Origin: Sediminitomix flava
Lineage (GTDB): Bacteria; Bacteroidota; Bacteroidia; Cytophagales; Flammeovirgaceae
NCBI RefSeq assembly: GCF_003149185.1
Contig: NZ_QGDO01000012.1
Coordinates: forward strand, 1 to 53,286
Reading direction: 5' to 3'
DNA: 53,286 nucleotides
Below the pieces are notes generated by a model. It had not been told where the DNA came from. It did not search any database and worked only from the letters and a program-made list of their open reading frames with translations. Below are positions 45,962 to 53,286 of this stretch, one piece after another. How positions within the stretch are numbered: position 1 is the first letter of the stretch; the number at the start of each line of letters is the position of its first letter. A program made the position numbers and the translations under genes.

Positions 45962-47545
45962 TTACAGGATAAGTTGTTCACTGTAAACTTTATCTAAATG
46001 TTTCAGAAGGAAGTGAAGGCTATTTTCTCCTTCAGAATGTAGACTAACTTTTACTTTTTGATCTTCTCCATCTTTATACATAATCATCTTATCAAACACA
46101 CTTGTGTGTGCTTCATAGTTTGGAATGTAATTACTGAAGTTTTTAGTAAGGTTATCTTTTAATGAAGCAGGGTAATTATTCACGTTCAGGTCAAGATAAA
46201 TCGTGAAAGGAGAACTGCTAAAGTATGAACCATAAGCACCATCTAAGATACTTTTTTCCAATCCTTCATTATCCACTGTATTCATTGCTTCTCTATCGTT
46301 AGAGAAAGATGCAATTCCTTTATGCATACCGAGGTAGAAGTTCCAGCTCAAGAAATTCCATTCGTAGTAATTTCCAGATTTTGATCTTCTCAAATAAGGA
46401 ATCTTTTTCAGGAAATTGTTGAATAGCTTCAAGTCATTCATCGACGTTTCTGCTAGGAACTTTGGTTGATAAGAAATCTTGTTGTGTCTGCCTATCAACT
46501 TTTGTTCTCCCGTTACTGCAATAGTCAATTCACCACCCAAAGCTTCCAAAAATTCATCGGTTGAAACTTTTGCTTTATAACCTAACCAAAAACGTTCGAA
46601 GAAATCAATCTGAGCAGCTTTTACAGAATCAACTTGAGAAACAGATTCTTTAAGGTGATTGTAATATGGTTTAGGTTCTACAGCAGTATTTACTACAAAT
46701 AAAGCATCTTCAGGTACATTTTGTAGAGCTTTTGTATTACTAGTCTTTTTGAAGTAGCTTCCTAATACCGCTTCCTTATCCTCTTCAGATAGAAGAATAG
46801 CGATGTCGGTGTTGATCTGATCTTTTTCGAAGTTGACGTTAAAGTGAATATTATTATCATCTTGTCTCAACTTTGGAATAAGGTATGAGTATTCTGAAAG
46901 TAGCGGAAGACTTTTTGCTTGATTGATATTGAGCCAAATGCCTAGGTCAGCTTTTTCATTTAGTTTTGTAATAAAGTCTTCTGAGTTGTAATGACTTTCA
47001 GTGTCTTCAAGCGAAGTTAGTTGTTCTAGCGTATGTTTTATGTCAATAGAAATAGTTGGGTGTTCACTTCTGACAACTAGTACTTGAGCATCGTTCCAAG
47101 CAATTCCCCACTGACCATTATAGATAACATCCCAATCATTTACTTTTTCTGAGTAACTATGTTGTAAAAAGGTAGCGACTTTTTCTTCCAAGAAAGCTGT
47201 TTTGTCAAGTTCTGCGGTAAAGCAAAGAAAAGGAGTACCTGTAATTGTATTCTTGATTCCGTAAGCATACAAATTTTCAAAAACATTGATGCCTATATCT
47301 TGGGGAGATTCTAGGGTATTTCCGAGAGGGTGTTGTCCAAACTCTTGAACAAAAAAGTTTGCTATTTGATACTGATCGCTGTCATATATTTCACTTTTCT
47401 GAATTAGAGAAGGGGTATTCATTGATACTACAAAAAGTGCATCTTTAGGAATAACCTTTAGCAATCCTTGGTCAGGACTACAGGAAAAAGTGATCAGTGT
47501 AATGCAAAAAATACTAAAAAGCCTATATATCATCCTCGGAGTCAT
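45962..47545 (-). CDS. DUF4836-like lipoprotein
   Basis: A 527-residue lipoprotein: lipobox TFSC (Cys22), then IPKDALFVVSMNTPSLIQKS, the opening of DUF4836-type Bacteroidota proteins, with a second copy of the motif (VPEDALFVVNTAVEP) near residue 278, so there are probably two related halves. Function unknown; members are exported, envelope-bound and often near division or transport genes. A start at Met5 (MIYRLFSIFC) is also possible. Its own terminator lies downstream. Confidence 0.75.
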   Translation of the reverse strand: MTPRMIYRLFSIFCITLITFSCSPDQGLLKVIPKDALFVVSMNTPSLIQKSEIYDSDQYQIANFFVQEFGQHPLGNTLESPQDIGINVFENLYAYGIKNTITGTPFLCFTAELDKTAFLEEKVATFLQHSYSEKVNDWDVIYNGQWGIAWNDAQVLVVRSEHPTISIDIKHTLEQLTSLEDTESHYNSEDFITKLNEKADLGIWLNINQAKSLPLLSEYSYLIPKLRQDDNNIHFNVNFEKDQINTDIAILLSEEDKEAVLGSYFKKTSNTKALQNVPEDALFVVNTAVEPKPYYNHLKESVSQVDSVKAAQIDFFERFWLGYKAKVSTDEFLEALGGELTIAVTGEQKLIGRHNKISYQPKFLAETSMNDLKLFNNFLKKIPYLRRSKSGNYYEWNFLSWNFYLGMHKGIASFSNDREAMNTVDNEGLEKSILDGAYGSYFSSSPFTIYLDLNVNNYPASLKDNLTKNFSNYIPNYEAHTSVFDKMIMYKDGEDQKVKVSLHSEGENSLHFLLKHLDKVYSEQLIL

Positions 47546-47711
47546 ATTTACTGGTTTACTTAGCCGCGTTGTATGGAAAAGAGTTCGAAAAGAAATAGAA
47601 CAGCTAACCTTATCATATTCAATCGTATTAAAGAAATAACGAAAAGAAGTACGTTCTATTTTTGAATCCTTTCACTGATTCCCTGAAAAAGCTATAAATA
47701 TGTGCAGAAGC

Positions 47712-48296
47712 TTAGAGTTTTGCAATCATTTTGACACAAGTATTTAAGTTTCCTAGATGAAATAATGCAAGACCGTCACTGATAAAGGCTTTTTTGGTAT
47801 GAGTTTTTGGTGGGGTGTTCCCTAGTCCGATTGTAATGTGAGGTTGAAAATTATCGAATGCATACAATCGAGCGAAGTTTTTCAAATAGTTTATCGTTTC
47901 GTATTTGAAGTGAATATAAGGTGTTGGGTAAAGGCAGTCCGAGTATATTTTGACTTCAGGTTTTACAGTAAATTTTTGAAGAATATCCATTACTTGAATG
48001 TGCAGTGTATCCATCCAATTAGATTTTTCGATATTCCAACCGATAGCATTTCCTAACTGATAGCTATTTGCCAATTGGAAAGTATATTCCTTTGGGAAAT
48101 TTAGCAGTGAAAGTTCACTTTTTAGAGCCGTAAGATTTTCTTCCTCAATAACCCCCATCCCGATCGTAATATGTGGAAAACAGCTTTTTTTGTTTAGTCG
48201 GTATTGTCCTTTGATATTTGGGAGGGATTGGTTCACTTGAATGGCTTTGTCAGCCAATTCTTCTGGTAAAAGCATTACAATATCAATGGCAATCAT
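47712..48296 (-). CDS. 2'-5' RNA ligase family (2H phosphoesterase-like) protein
   Basis: A 194-residue cytoplasmic protein with the two HxTx motifs that define the 2H fold: HITIGMG at about residue 43 and HITIGLG at about 153. Length (about 180-200) is usual. Such proteins cut or form 2'-5' or cyclic phosphodiester bonds in RNA or nucleotides; the substrate cannot be told here. Alone, between the DUF4836-like gene and the GlmU-like gene. Confidence 0.85.
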   Translation of the reverse strand: MIAIDIVMLLPEELADKAIQVNQSLPNIKGQYRLNKKSCFPHITIGMGVIEEENLTALKSELSLLNFPKEYTFQLANSYQLGNAIGWNIEKSNWMDTLHIQVMDILQKFTVKPEVKIYSDCLYPTPYIHFKYETINYLKNFARLYAFDNFQPHITIGLGNTPPKTHTKKAFISDGLALFHLGNLNTCVKMIAKL

Positions 48297-48429
48297 TGTT
48301 AATCCTATTATTGTTAGTTATATAGTTTGGAACAGACACACCTAAAAAATTACATAACTCTATTGAGCTTTTAAAATTTATGTCTGATAGTTCGTTTCTT
48401 AGTGAGCTATGCTTCAAAGATGCATATGT

Positions 48430-48469
48430 ATAATCCTAAAACCTTTTGCAATACAAAAGGTTTTAGGAA
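48430..48469 (-). terminator. strong hairpin after the GlmU-like gene
   Basis: Perfect 15-bp arms TCCTAAAACCTTTTG / CAAAAGGTTTTAGGA with a 5-base loop (48434-48448, 48454-48468). The T-run beyond it is weak, so it may act as a hairpin stabiliser or terminator. Confidence 0.55.
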
Positions 48470-48481
48470 AATTTTAGTTGA

Positions 48482-49675
48482 TTATGCTTGATGGTATTTT
48501 TTACTTAACTCAAAAACATGAGTAAATATCTCTTTATCAGCATCTGTAAAACTAGAATTACGTCTGCTTTTTACACGTTCTGCTACCTGATACATTTTGT
48601 CTAATTCTGCTACTTCAGAGTTCTCGAAGCCACCCCAAGCAAAAGGAGGGACGTGCTTTGGAGGGAAGCCAGCACCAAAAATATTGGCACAAACACCTAC
48701 CACAGTTCCTGTATTGAGCATGGTATTGATTCCACAACGAGCATAATCACCCATCATCGTACCACAGAATAACTGATCACTTAACTCTAGGCTATCAGAT
48801 TTATAGTTCCATACTTTCACATTGCCATAGTTATTCTTCAGGTTTGAGGTATTTGAGTCAGCTCCGAAGTTGCACCATTTACCTACTACAGTATTTCCTA
48901 CATAGCCTTCATGTACCTTGTTACTATAACCGAAGAAGACCGAGTTTCCAATTTCACCTCCAATTTTGCAATAAGGACCAAAAGTACAATCTTCTCTAAT
49001 TTTTGCCCCCATATTAATTTGTACACCTTCACAAATGGCTATTGGTCCATGCAAAATACAACCTTCTCTAATAAGAGCATTCTTACCTATATATACTGGT
49101 CCGTCTTCTGCATTGATAATTGAGGCTTTGATTTGAGCGCCTTCTTCAATGAAGATATTTCCTTGTCCATAAATAACTGTATGTGGGTCACGGATATGTT
49201 GAGTTTGTCTACCTGCAGTTACAATTGGGAAGTCTGCCTCAATCTCTTTTCCATTTTGTAAAAAGATATCCCATTTGTGACGGAGAAGTGTAGGTGCTTC
49301 TTTAGGGGAAAACTCAACTTTCTCTTTAATTTCTACTTCTTCTGGTGTCTTATAGACCTTTGAGCTTCGAGTAGCAATAATTACATCTTCAAAAACGAGA
49401 GTTTGCTCATGTTGAAGTTGGCTAATCGCTTCATTTAATTCTGGATTAGGACAAACAATTCCATTGATGTATAAATTATCTGTACCAAATTCGGGTTTGT
49501 ACTTAACTTGTAGATAGTCGTGGGCTAAATATGAAATAGTGTTTTCTGGAAATGCTTTTCTCCATTTGTCAGAAACTTTTAATATACCAATACGAATTTC
49601 GCCTATTGGTCTAATGAAAGTGAAAGGCATCAAGTCCTCTCTGTGTTCGGGATTATCCCAGATTAAGATATTCAT
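48482..49675 (-). CDS. GlmU-like sugar nucleotidyltransferase with left-handed beta-helix
   Basis: A 397-residue cytoplasmic protein of the alternative GlmU-like group of Bacteroidota. The N-terminal half (WDNPEHREDLMPFTFIRPIGEIRIG) is a degenerate nucleotidyltransferase; the C-terminal half (about 165-370) is hexapeptide repeats (IYGQGNIFIEEGAQIKA, GPVYIGKNALIREGC, GPIAICEGVQINMG) and ends in a helix. It probably makes or uses UDP-GlcNAc-type precursors for cell wall or LPS. The true reaction is not certain: the G-x-G-T-R loop of GlmU is not visible. Confidence 0.85.
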   Translation of the reverse strand: MNILIWDNPEHREDLMPFTFIRPIGEIRIGILKVSDKWRKAFPENTISYLAHDYLQVKYKPEFGTDNLYINGIVCPNPELNEAISQLQHEQTLVFEDVIIATRSSKVYKTPEEVEIKEKVEFSPKEAPTLLRHKWDIFLQNGKEIEADFPIVTAGRQTQHIRDPHTVIYGQGNIFIEEGAQIKASIINAEDGPVYIGKNALIREGCILHGPIAICEGVQINMGAKIREDCTFGPYCKIGGEIGNSVFFGYSNKVHEGYVGNTVVGKWCNFGADSNTSNLKNNYGNVKVWNYKSDSLELSDQLFCGTMMGDYARCGINTMLNTGTVVGVCANIFGAGFPPKHVPPFAWGGFENSEVAELDKMYQVAERVKSRRNSSFTDADKEIFTHVFELSKKYHQA

Positions 49676-49840
49676 TATCGTAAGTAAAAAATAATAGTGT
49701 GACTTATAATTGTATGGACGCTTCAGAAGTTAACAAATAGGGGAAACTAAAGAAGTTATATTTCTTAAGACAGATGGTAGTTTATCTGCCATAAAATTTA
49801 GTTTACTGTACGAAGTAACGTATTCTAAATGGGAAATAAA

Positions 49841-49873
49841 AAAAACCACAATTCTTTCGAAATGTGGTTTTTT
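49841..49873 (-). terminator. rpmE2 terminator
   Basis: Arms AAAACCACA / TGTGGTTTT (49842-49850, 49863-49871) around a 12-base loop, with A/T-runs outside, downstream of the L31 gene on the minus strand. Confidence 0.85.
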
Positions 49874-49898
49874 AGGGCATAATAAGTAACAAAACTTA

Positions 49899-50144
49899 TT
49901 ATTTTCTTCCGTATTTTTTGTTGAATCTTTCAACACGACCAGCTCTTGATACGTGCAAGTTCTTACCAGTGTAGAATGGGTGAGAAGCTGAAGAGATCTC
50001 GACTTTGAATACTGGGTAAGTCGCACCTTCAAACTCGATAGTTTCACCTTTAGTATCTACAGTTGAACGAGTCAAAAATTTTTCTTCAGAAGTTAAGTCG
50101 TAAAAAACTACTTCTCTATATTCTGGATGGATTCCTTGTTTCAT
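49899..50144 (-). CDS. rpmE2: 50S ribosomal protein L31, type B
   Basis: An 81-residue ribosomal protein: [19 protein letters not shown] and [25 protein letters not shown] match type B L31, the longer form without the CxxC zinc site. A strong promoter lies 39 bases upstream and a terminator downstream, so it is its own transcription unit. Type B L31 is the usual form in Bacteroidota. Confidence 0.97.
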   Translation of the reverse strand: MKQGIHPEYREVVFYDLTSEEKFLTRSTVDTKGETIEFEGATYPVFKVEISSASHPFYTGKNLHVSRAGRVERFNKKYGRK

Positions 50145-50182
50145 CGCTAAATTAAATTTTTTCGTGAATTCAAATCGGAGTG

Positions 50183-50212
50183 CAAAAATAACTATTCTTC
50201 TTTATTAATCAA
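50183..50212 (-). promoter_or_regulatory. Bacteroidota promoter for rpmE2
   Basis: On the minus strand TTG (50210-50212), 19 bases, TAttTTTG (50183-50190), then CACTCC. A full match to the consensus with the ideal spacing; the start codon lies about 38 bases further on. Confidence 0.8.
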
Positions 50213-50299
50213 ACACTTTAGAGGCATAAATAAATCAAAATTAGCAGATTAGAGATTTATTAACGTATTGAAACTGAATTCTATCTTAAGATGAAGCTT

Positions 50300-52549
50300 T
50301 TAGAGCCCTTGACTAACTACGATATTATGCTGTAAAGTATTGATCTGACCGTTTTCATTTAATAAGGTAACAAGAAGTAGATAACGTCCCATTTTTACCA
50401 GATTTCCATTCTCATTATGACCGTCCCAACTTAATTCTAAATTAGAGGGGGTCCATAAGTTATTGCCTAAGGTTTTAATCAATTGTCCTTGTGCATTGAA
50501 AATTTGCAGAGTGATGGATTGATTCTTTTCGCAGTTTATACTTATATATAAGTGGTCTTTGTAGCCATTACCATTCGGAGAGAAAACAGAAGGTGTGATT
50601 TGTAGACATTCGAGTTCATTAGCTTTTGCATTTTGGGAATTTTGATAACCAGGTGTTGCATAATTGACATTTGAGGAAGCCGAACTCCAATTATTAGCAT
50701 CTTTGCTAGACGCTGTAATATTTATTTTTTCTAAAGAAACTCCTTTTGTATCCGTAATAAGTATAGAGTGCATACTTTCGTCAAAACTCATTTGATCGTG
50801 GATGTGTCCATGTGGTGTGAGAAGTTGGATAAAGCCTCCGTTATTTGAAAGACTTGGTATACTTACTTCTAACCAGTTTTTATTTGATATAGTAGGGTAT
50901 TCATTTTTAAGAGATAAAATATCAGTAGCGAAAAGTAAAAATGAATTAGGAGCGATGATTAAATTCTCGTATGTAATCACTTTTATCTGTTCATTCTGAT
51001 TCCGAAACATCCAATTTTTTAAATTAATGGGTTTGTCAGATGTATTATAGACTTCCAAAAATTCGCTTTGATTGCTTTTGGGGTTAAAAAGAATCTCGGA
51101 TATAAATAATGATAGTTCATTTATCTCTTCCTCAAAGATTATTTCAAACTTTTGTAGCTGACTATTCCCAAAGCAATCCCTAATCCCATCGATTTGAAAA
51201 TTATACTCAACACCAAACTGTAAAGTGTCTGATATTTTAACCTCAATTTTATTATCAGTTGAATTATTATAGACGAATTGGTAACCTGATATTTTTGGAT
51301 AACTATTAAAAATAGGGTGAGATAAGCTTCTATCTATTTTTTCATTGAATTCTAAAACAATGGAGTTATTCTCTTCTAGAAAGAAATCTATGAGTAGAGG
51401 AGCTTCAGTATCGATTATACTATCGTTCACAGAATTTTTTTGAGCTGGAGTACCACCTTTTATCGCTTTTGATGCTTTCCAATTATCCATTTCCTTACAA
51501 ACAGCATTTGGGTCTATCATCTCTAGACTCCAACCGCCATTCTTTTTCTGAGTATCTCGATAATGTTCTTGTGTATAATGAATGTACTGTACTTTATTAC
51601 TGTTATTTTCTTCAAGTACAATTTCCCCACTAGTATTTAGAAGGTTTTTCCATTTCTCAATCCTAATATGATGCGGCTCTGAGTATAACTCAGATTTATT
51701 TTGGGGAACTAACAAAATATATTGATGAGGCTCTACTATATAATAAGGTAAGTCAATTTCTGTGTCTCTCACTATTAAAGAGTACCCTTCAAGATTTACT
51801 TTTTTATTTGTCGAGTTATATATCTCAATGTATTCACATTCTGCCAATCCAATACTAGGTTTCGGATCGATCATCAACTCAGTTATCAACAATTTTGGGT
51901 ATTCATTTTTTAAAAAGTGAGTTGATTTTCCTTTTAATGTTGATAACTCTTCTGTTTTATGAGTAAAACTAGATAAGTTATCAACATGGATTTGTGTAGA
52001 TAAACTCTTAGAGTTATTCATAACGAACTTATCAACATTGTTGATAAGCTCGTTGTGAAAGTCTATAGTTTTTTCTTTACCAACAGTTTCAAAATAACTG
52101 TTGATAAGTTGTTGATAAAATGTGTATAAATATGAAATCGTATTGTTGATTCTTTTATCAGAACTTAATTCAATACTATTTTTTAAAGTTATCAACAGTA
52201 TATAAGGTGTTGACAATAAGAAATTATCTTTTTGAATAGCTTTACTCTTGTACACATGTTGATAACTATTTTGAATTTCTTCAACATTAATATAATCATG
52301 TTGATAATTTTGAATGATTTTGTGGATAAGTGTATTCGTATATATGTTGATAACATTTATAAGACCTGGGAATAGGAGTAGGTCTTTTTGTTGTGTGATT
52401 TTTGAAAAATTATAGGGTTGCATTGTGGATAACTTTTGTGAAGAAGGTTTTTGATACCAATAATTATCAACATTGATTGATGTCAAGAATGGTTTTAAGA
52501 GATATGAGTATAAAAAGCAGAGGTGTATATAATAGATTAAAAACTTCAT
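50300..52549 (-). CDS. lamin-tail domain protein whose 5' third overlaps the DnaA-box cluster
   Basis: A 749-codon frame. Residues about 218-320 and 476-590 are lamin-tail domains (LLITELMIDPKPSIGL, LFISEILFNPKSNQSEFLEVYN), with an Ig/SbsA-like segment between, and about 653-740 is a FlgD/CHU_C-type C-terminal domain (SPNGNGYKDHLYI, LQIFNAQGQLIKTL) seen in T9SS-linked proteins. Residues 1-24 are hydrophobic and could be a signal peptide. Residues about 25-215 are odd: only one alanine and three glycines in about 215 residues, full of I, N, Y, L, K, S, and their DNA contains 15 exact DnaA 9-mers. No in-frame ATG lies between residue 176 and the first lamin-tail domain, so the domain cannot start separately without an unusual start. 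Confidence 0.7.
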   Translation of the reverse strand: MKFLIYYIHLCFLYSYLLKPFLTSINVDNYWYQKPSSQKLSTMQPYNFSKITQQKDLLLFPGLINVINIYTNTLIHKIIQNYQHDYINVEEIQNSYQHVYKSKAIQKDNFLLSTPYILLITLKNSIELSSDKRINNTISYLYTFYQQLINSYFETVGKEKTIDFHNELINNVDKFVMNNSKSLSTQIHVDNLSSFTHKTEELSTLKGKSTHFLKNEYPKLLITELMIDPKPSIGLAECEYIEIYNSTNKKVNLEGYSLIVRDTEIDLPYYIVEPHQYILLVPQNKSELYSEPHHIRIEKWKNLLNTSGEIVLEENNSNKVQYIHYTQEHYRDTQKKNGGWSLEMIDPNAVCKEMDNWKASKAIKGGTPAQKNSVNDSIIDTEAPLLIDFFLEENNSIVLEFNEKIDRSLSHPIFNSYPKISGYQFVYNNSTDNKIEVKISDTLQFGVEYNFQIDGIRDCFGNSQLQKFEIIFEEEINELSLFISEILFNPKSNQSEFLEVYNTSDKPINLKNWMFRNQNEQIKVITYENLIIAPNSFLLFATDILSLKNEYPTISNKNWLEVSIPSLSNNGGFIQLLTPHGHIHDQMSFDESMHSILITDTKGVSLEKINITASSKDANNWSSASSNVNYATPGYQNSQNAKANELECLQITPSVFSPNGNGYKDHLYISINCEKNQSITLQIFNAQGQLIKTLGNNLWTPSNLELSWDGHNENGNLVKMGRYLLLVTLLNENGQINTLQHNIVVSQGL

Positions 52550-52557
52550 GTGGATAA
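51883..52557. other. oriC: probable oriC: cluster of DnaA boxes
   Basis: Fifteen exact 9-mers. TTATCAACA or its complement starts at 51883, 51938, 51978, 52029, 52039, 52099, 52110, 52189, 52257, 52299, 52345 and 52464; TTATCCACA (as TGTGGATAA) at 52321, 52424 and 52549. One-mismatch copies start at 52121 and 52208. Elsewhere I noted only isolated copies (17945, 31417). Boxes lie in both orientations. DnaA is known to bind TTATCCACA-type 9-mers; the TTATCAACA variant differs at one base. The stretch 52570-52640 is very AT-rich and could be the unwinding element. The dnaA gene is not in the window, which is common in this phylum. Confidence 0.75.
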
Positions 52558-52784
52558 CTATCTTCTGTTTAGATAGAAATATATATACTGTATAATACTG
52601 AATATCTAATATTACCTCCTTATATATAGAGGTTCTGTTTGTAAAGTGATATGAATCTTTAATAAAGTACTATCAGAAGAGTGTTTTAGTGAAGAGTTTG
52701 TCGTAATGTTTTAAATGTGCTGAAAATAAGAATACAGATCATCAGTTACTTACAACTAATTTATTGAATTATTTCAATAAATAT

Positions 52785-52836
52785 TTGCACAGTCCAAATA
52801 AAACCCTCACTTTTGCACCCGCTTCAAACGAGAAGC
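52785..52836 (+). promoter_or_regulatory. rRNA operon promoter 1 with 5' hairpin
   Basis: TTG (52785-52787), 20 bases, CActTTTG (52808-52815), followed by CACCC and a hairpin GCTTC / GAAGC with loop AAACGA (52821-52836). The first -7 base is C instead of T. Confidence 0.6.
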
Positions 52837-52954
52837 ACGCTTGGAAAACAAGGTTCAAACACAAGTTTGCTAAAGAAATAAGAGAAAGCTTAAGTCTTTA
52901 AATACTGAAAATGAAGTCAGTTCACTTTATTTAAATCGCTTAACAAAATTAGAT

Positions 52955-53014
52955 TTGGAAAGATCAAATTAAATCTCTTATCTTTGCAGCCGTCTTCAGT
53001 GAAAACGTTCACTG
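52955..53014 (+). promoter_or_regulatory. rRNA operon promoter 2 with 5' hairpin
   Basis: TTG (52955-52957), 21 bases, TAtcTTTG (52979-52986), then CAGCC and a perfect 9-bp hairpin TTCAGTGAA / TTCACTGAA with loop AACG (52994-53015). Full consensus. Confidence 0.85.
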
Positions 53015-53097
53015 AAAAGACGTAAAACAATGTCATGCGTAAAGGTTTTGAAGAAATGCTTCTCAAAACACTCCAAAAAAAAAACTTGAAAAAAGTT

Positions 53098-53159
53098 TTG
53101 GAGTTGAAAAGAAAAAGTTCTTACCTTTGCATCCGTCTTCTGAGGAAAACGACTCAGAA
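53098..53159 (+). promoter_or_regulatory. rRNA operon promoter 3 with 5' hairpin
   Basis: TTG (53098-53100), 21 bases, TAccTTTG (53122-53129), then CATCC and hairpin TTCTGAG / CTCAGAA, loop GAAAACGA (53137-53158). Full consensus; closest promoter to the rRNA. Confidence 0.85.
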
Positions 53160-53248
53160 AACGAAATAAATAGAGGCTGAAGAAGTCAGTTTTTACATTG
53201 AGATTGAGAGTTTTAAATGCTTTAAAATTCTGATAGAAAGTCTCAAAA

Positions 53249-53257
53249 GTTCTTTGA
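53249..53257 (+). promoter_or_regulatory. boxA-like antitermination site of rRNA leader
   Basis: GTTCTTTGA is the leader motif found upstream of 16S rRNA in Bacteroidota. It shows that the window ends just before a 16S gene on the plus strand. No 16S bases are visible in the window. Confidence 0.75.
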
Positions 53258-53286
53258 AAGAATAGTTATGTAGTAATCAGGTAAGT

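Noticed and set aside
49730-50047. 105-codon open frame overlapping rpmE2
   Set aside because: Out-of-frame shadow of L31 and its terminator, no conserved features.
52778-52790. A fourth promoter, AAtaTTTGCAC, before rRNA promoter 1
   Set aside because: The -7 box starts AA instead of TA, and no TTG lies 17-23 bases upstream; its TTG is used as the -33 of promoter 1.
1-53286. tRNA genes, CRISPR arrays, insertion sequences, prophage or integrase genes
   Set aside because: None seen by eye on either strand; a tRNAscan or covariance search could still find a small RNA I missed.

Overview
The window looks like chromosomal DNA from a low-GC Bacteroidota, most likely a Cytophagales/Flammeovirgaceae-type marine or environmental bacterium. 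The reasons are: promoters of the Bacteroidota type (-33 TTG, -7 TAnnTTTG), a type IX secretion C-terminal sorting domain, lamin-tail and DUF4251/DUF4836-like proteins, the alternative GlmU-like nucleotidyltransferase, a type B L31, a ComA-family enzyme and many lipoproteins with short SxxC lipoboxes. The genus is inferred, not shown. The window starts in the 3' end of a 5S rRNA and ends in the leader of another rRNA operon, so it spans one inter-rRNA segment.

Layout. 1-3.1 kb: 5S end, outer-membrane barrel protein, long-chain acyl-CoA ligase. 3.1-12.5 kb: two multi-repeat CHRD lipoproteins flanking a divergent PPOX/MocR pair and a two-gene secreted-protein operon. 12.6-21 kb: a starch locus made of a membrane-spanning AraC-type regulator with two extracytoplasmic CBM20-like domains and a secreted amylase of about 2080 residues with two GH13 domains, five CBM26-like modules and a T9SS tail. 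21-30 kb: flotillin/NfeD operon, DUF4251 protein, lipoproteins, TerC, then a second SPFH protein (YdjI type, with GYF domain) next to a zinc-ribbon lipoprotein, then a group III truncated haemoglobin. 30-36 kb: purK, purD, recQ. 36-41 kb: four co-oriented signalling genes (PAS-PAS kinase, lone receiver, receiver-PAS-kinase, receiver-CRP) that look like a branched phosphorelay ending in a CRP-type regulator. 41-50 kb: ABC exporter plus kdsA (lipopolysaccharide), ComA-family synthase, ABC ATPase, DUF4836-like lipoprotein, 2H phosphoesterase, GlmU-like enzyme, L31. 50.3-53.3 kb: a lamin-tail protein whose 5' third is packed with DnaA boxes, then three tandem rRNA promoters and the boxA of an rRNA operon.

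The two strongest discoveries are (i) a probable replication origin, 15 exact DnaA-box 9-mers in 675 bp, lying inside an open reading frame of a lamin-tail gene, and (ii) a one-protein transmembrane starch-sensor candidate (CBM20-like x2, 7 TM, AraC HTH) next to the amylase it may control. A third is the set of three rRNA promoters whose transcripts each begin with a hairpin of different sequence but the same shape. I saw no tRNA, CRISPR array, insertion sequence or phage gene.
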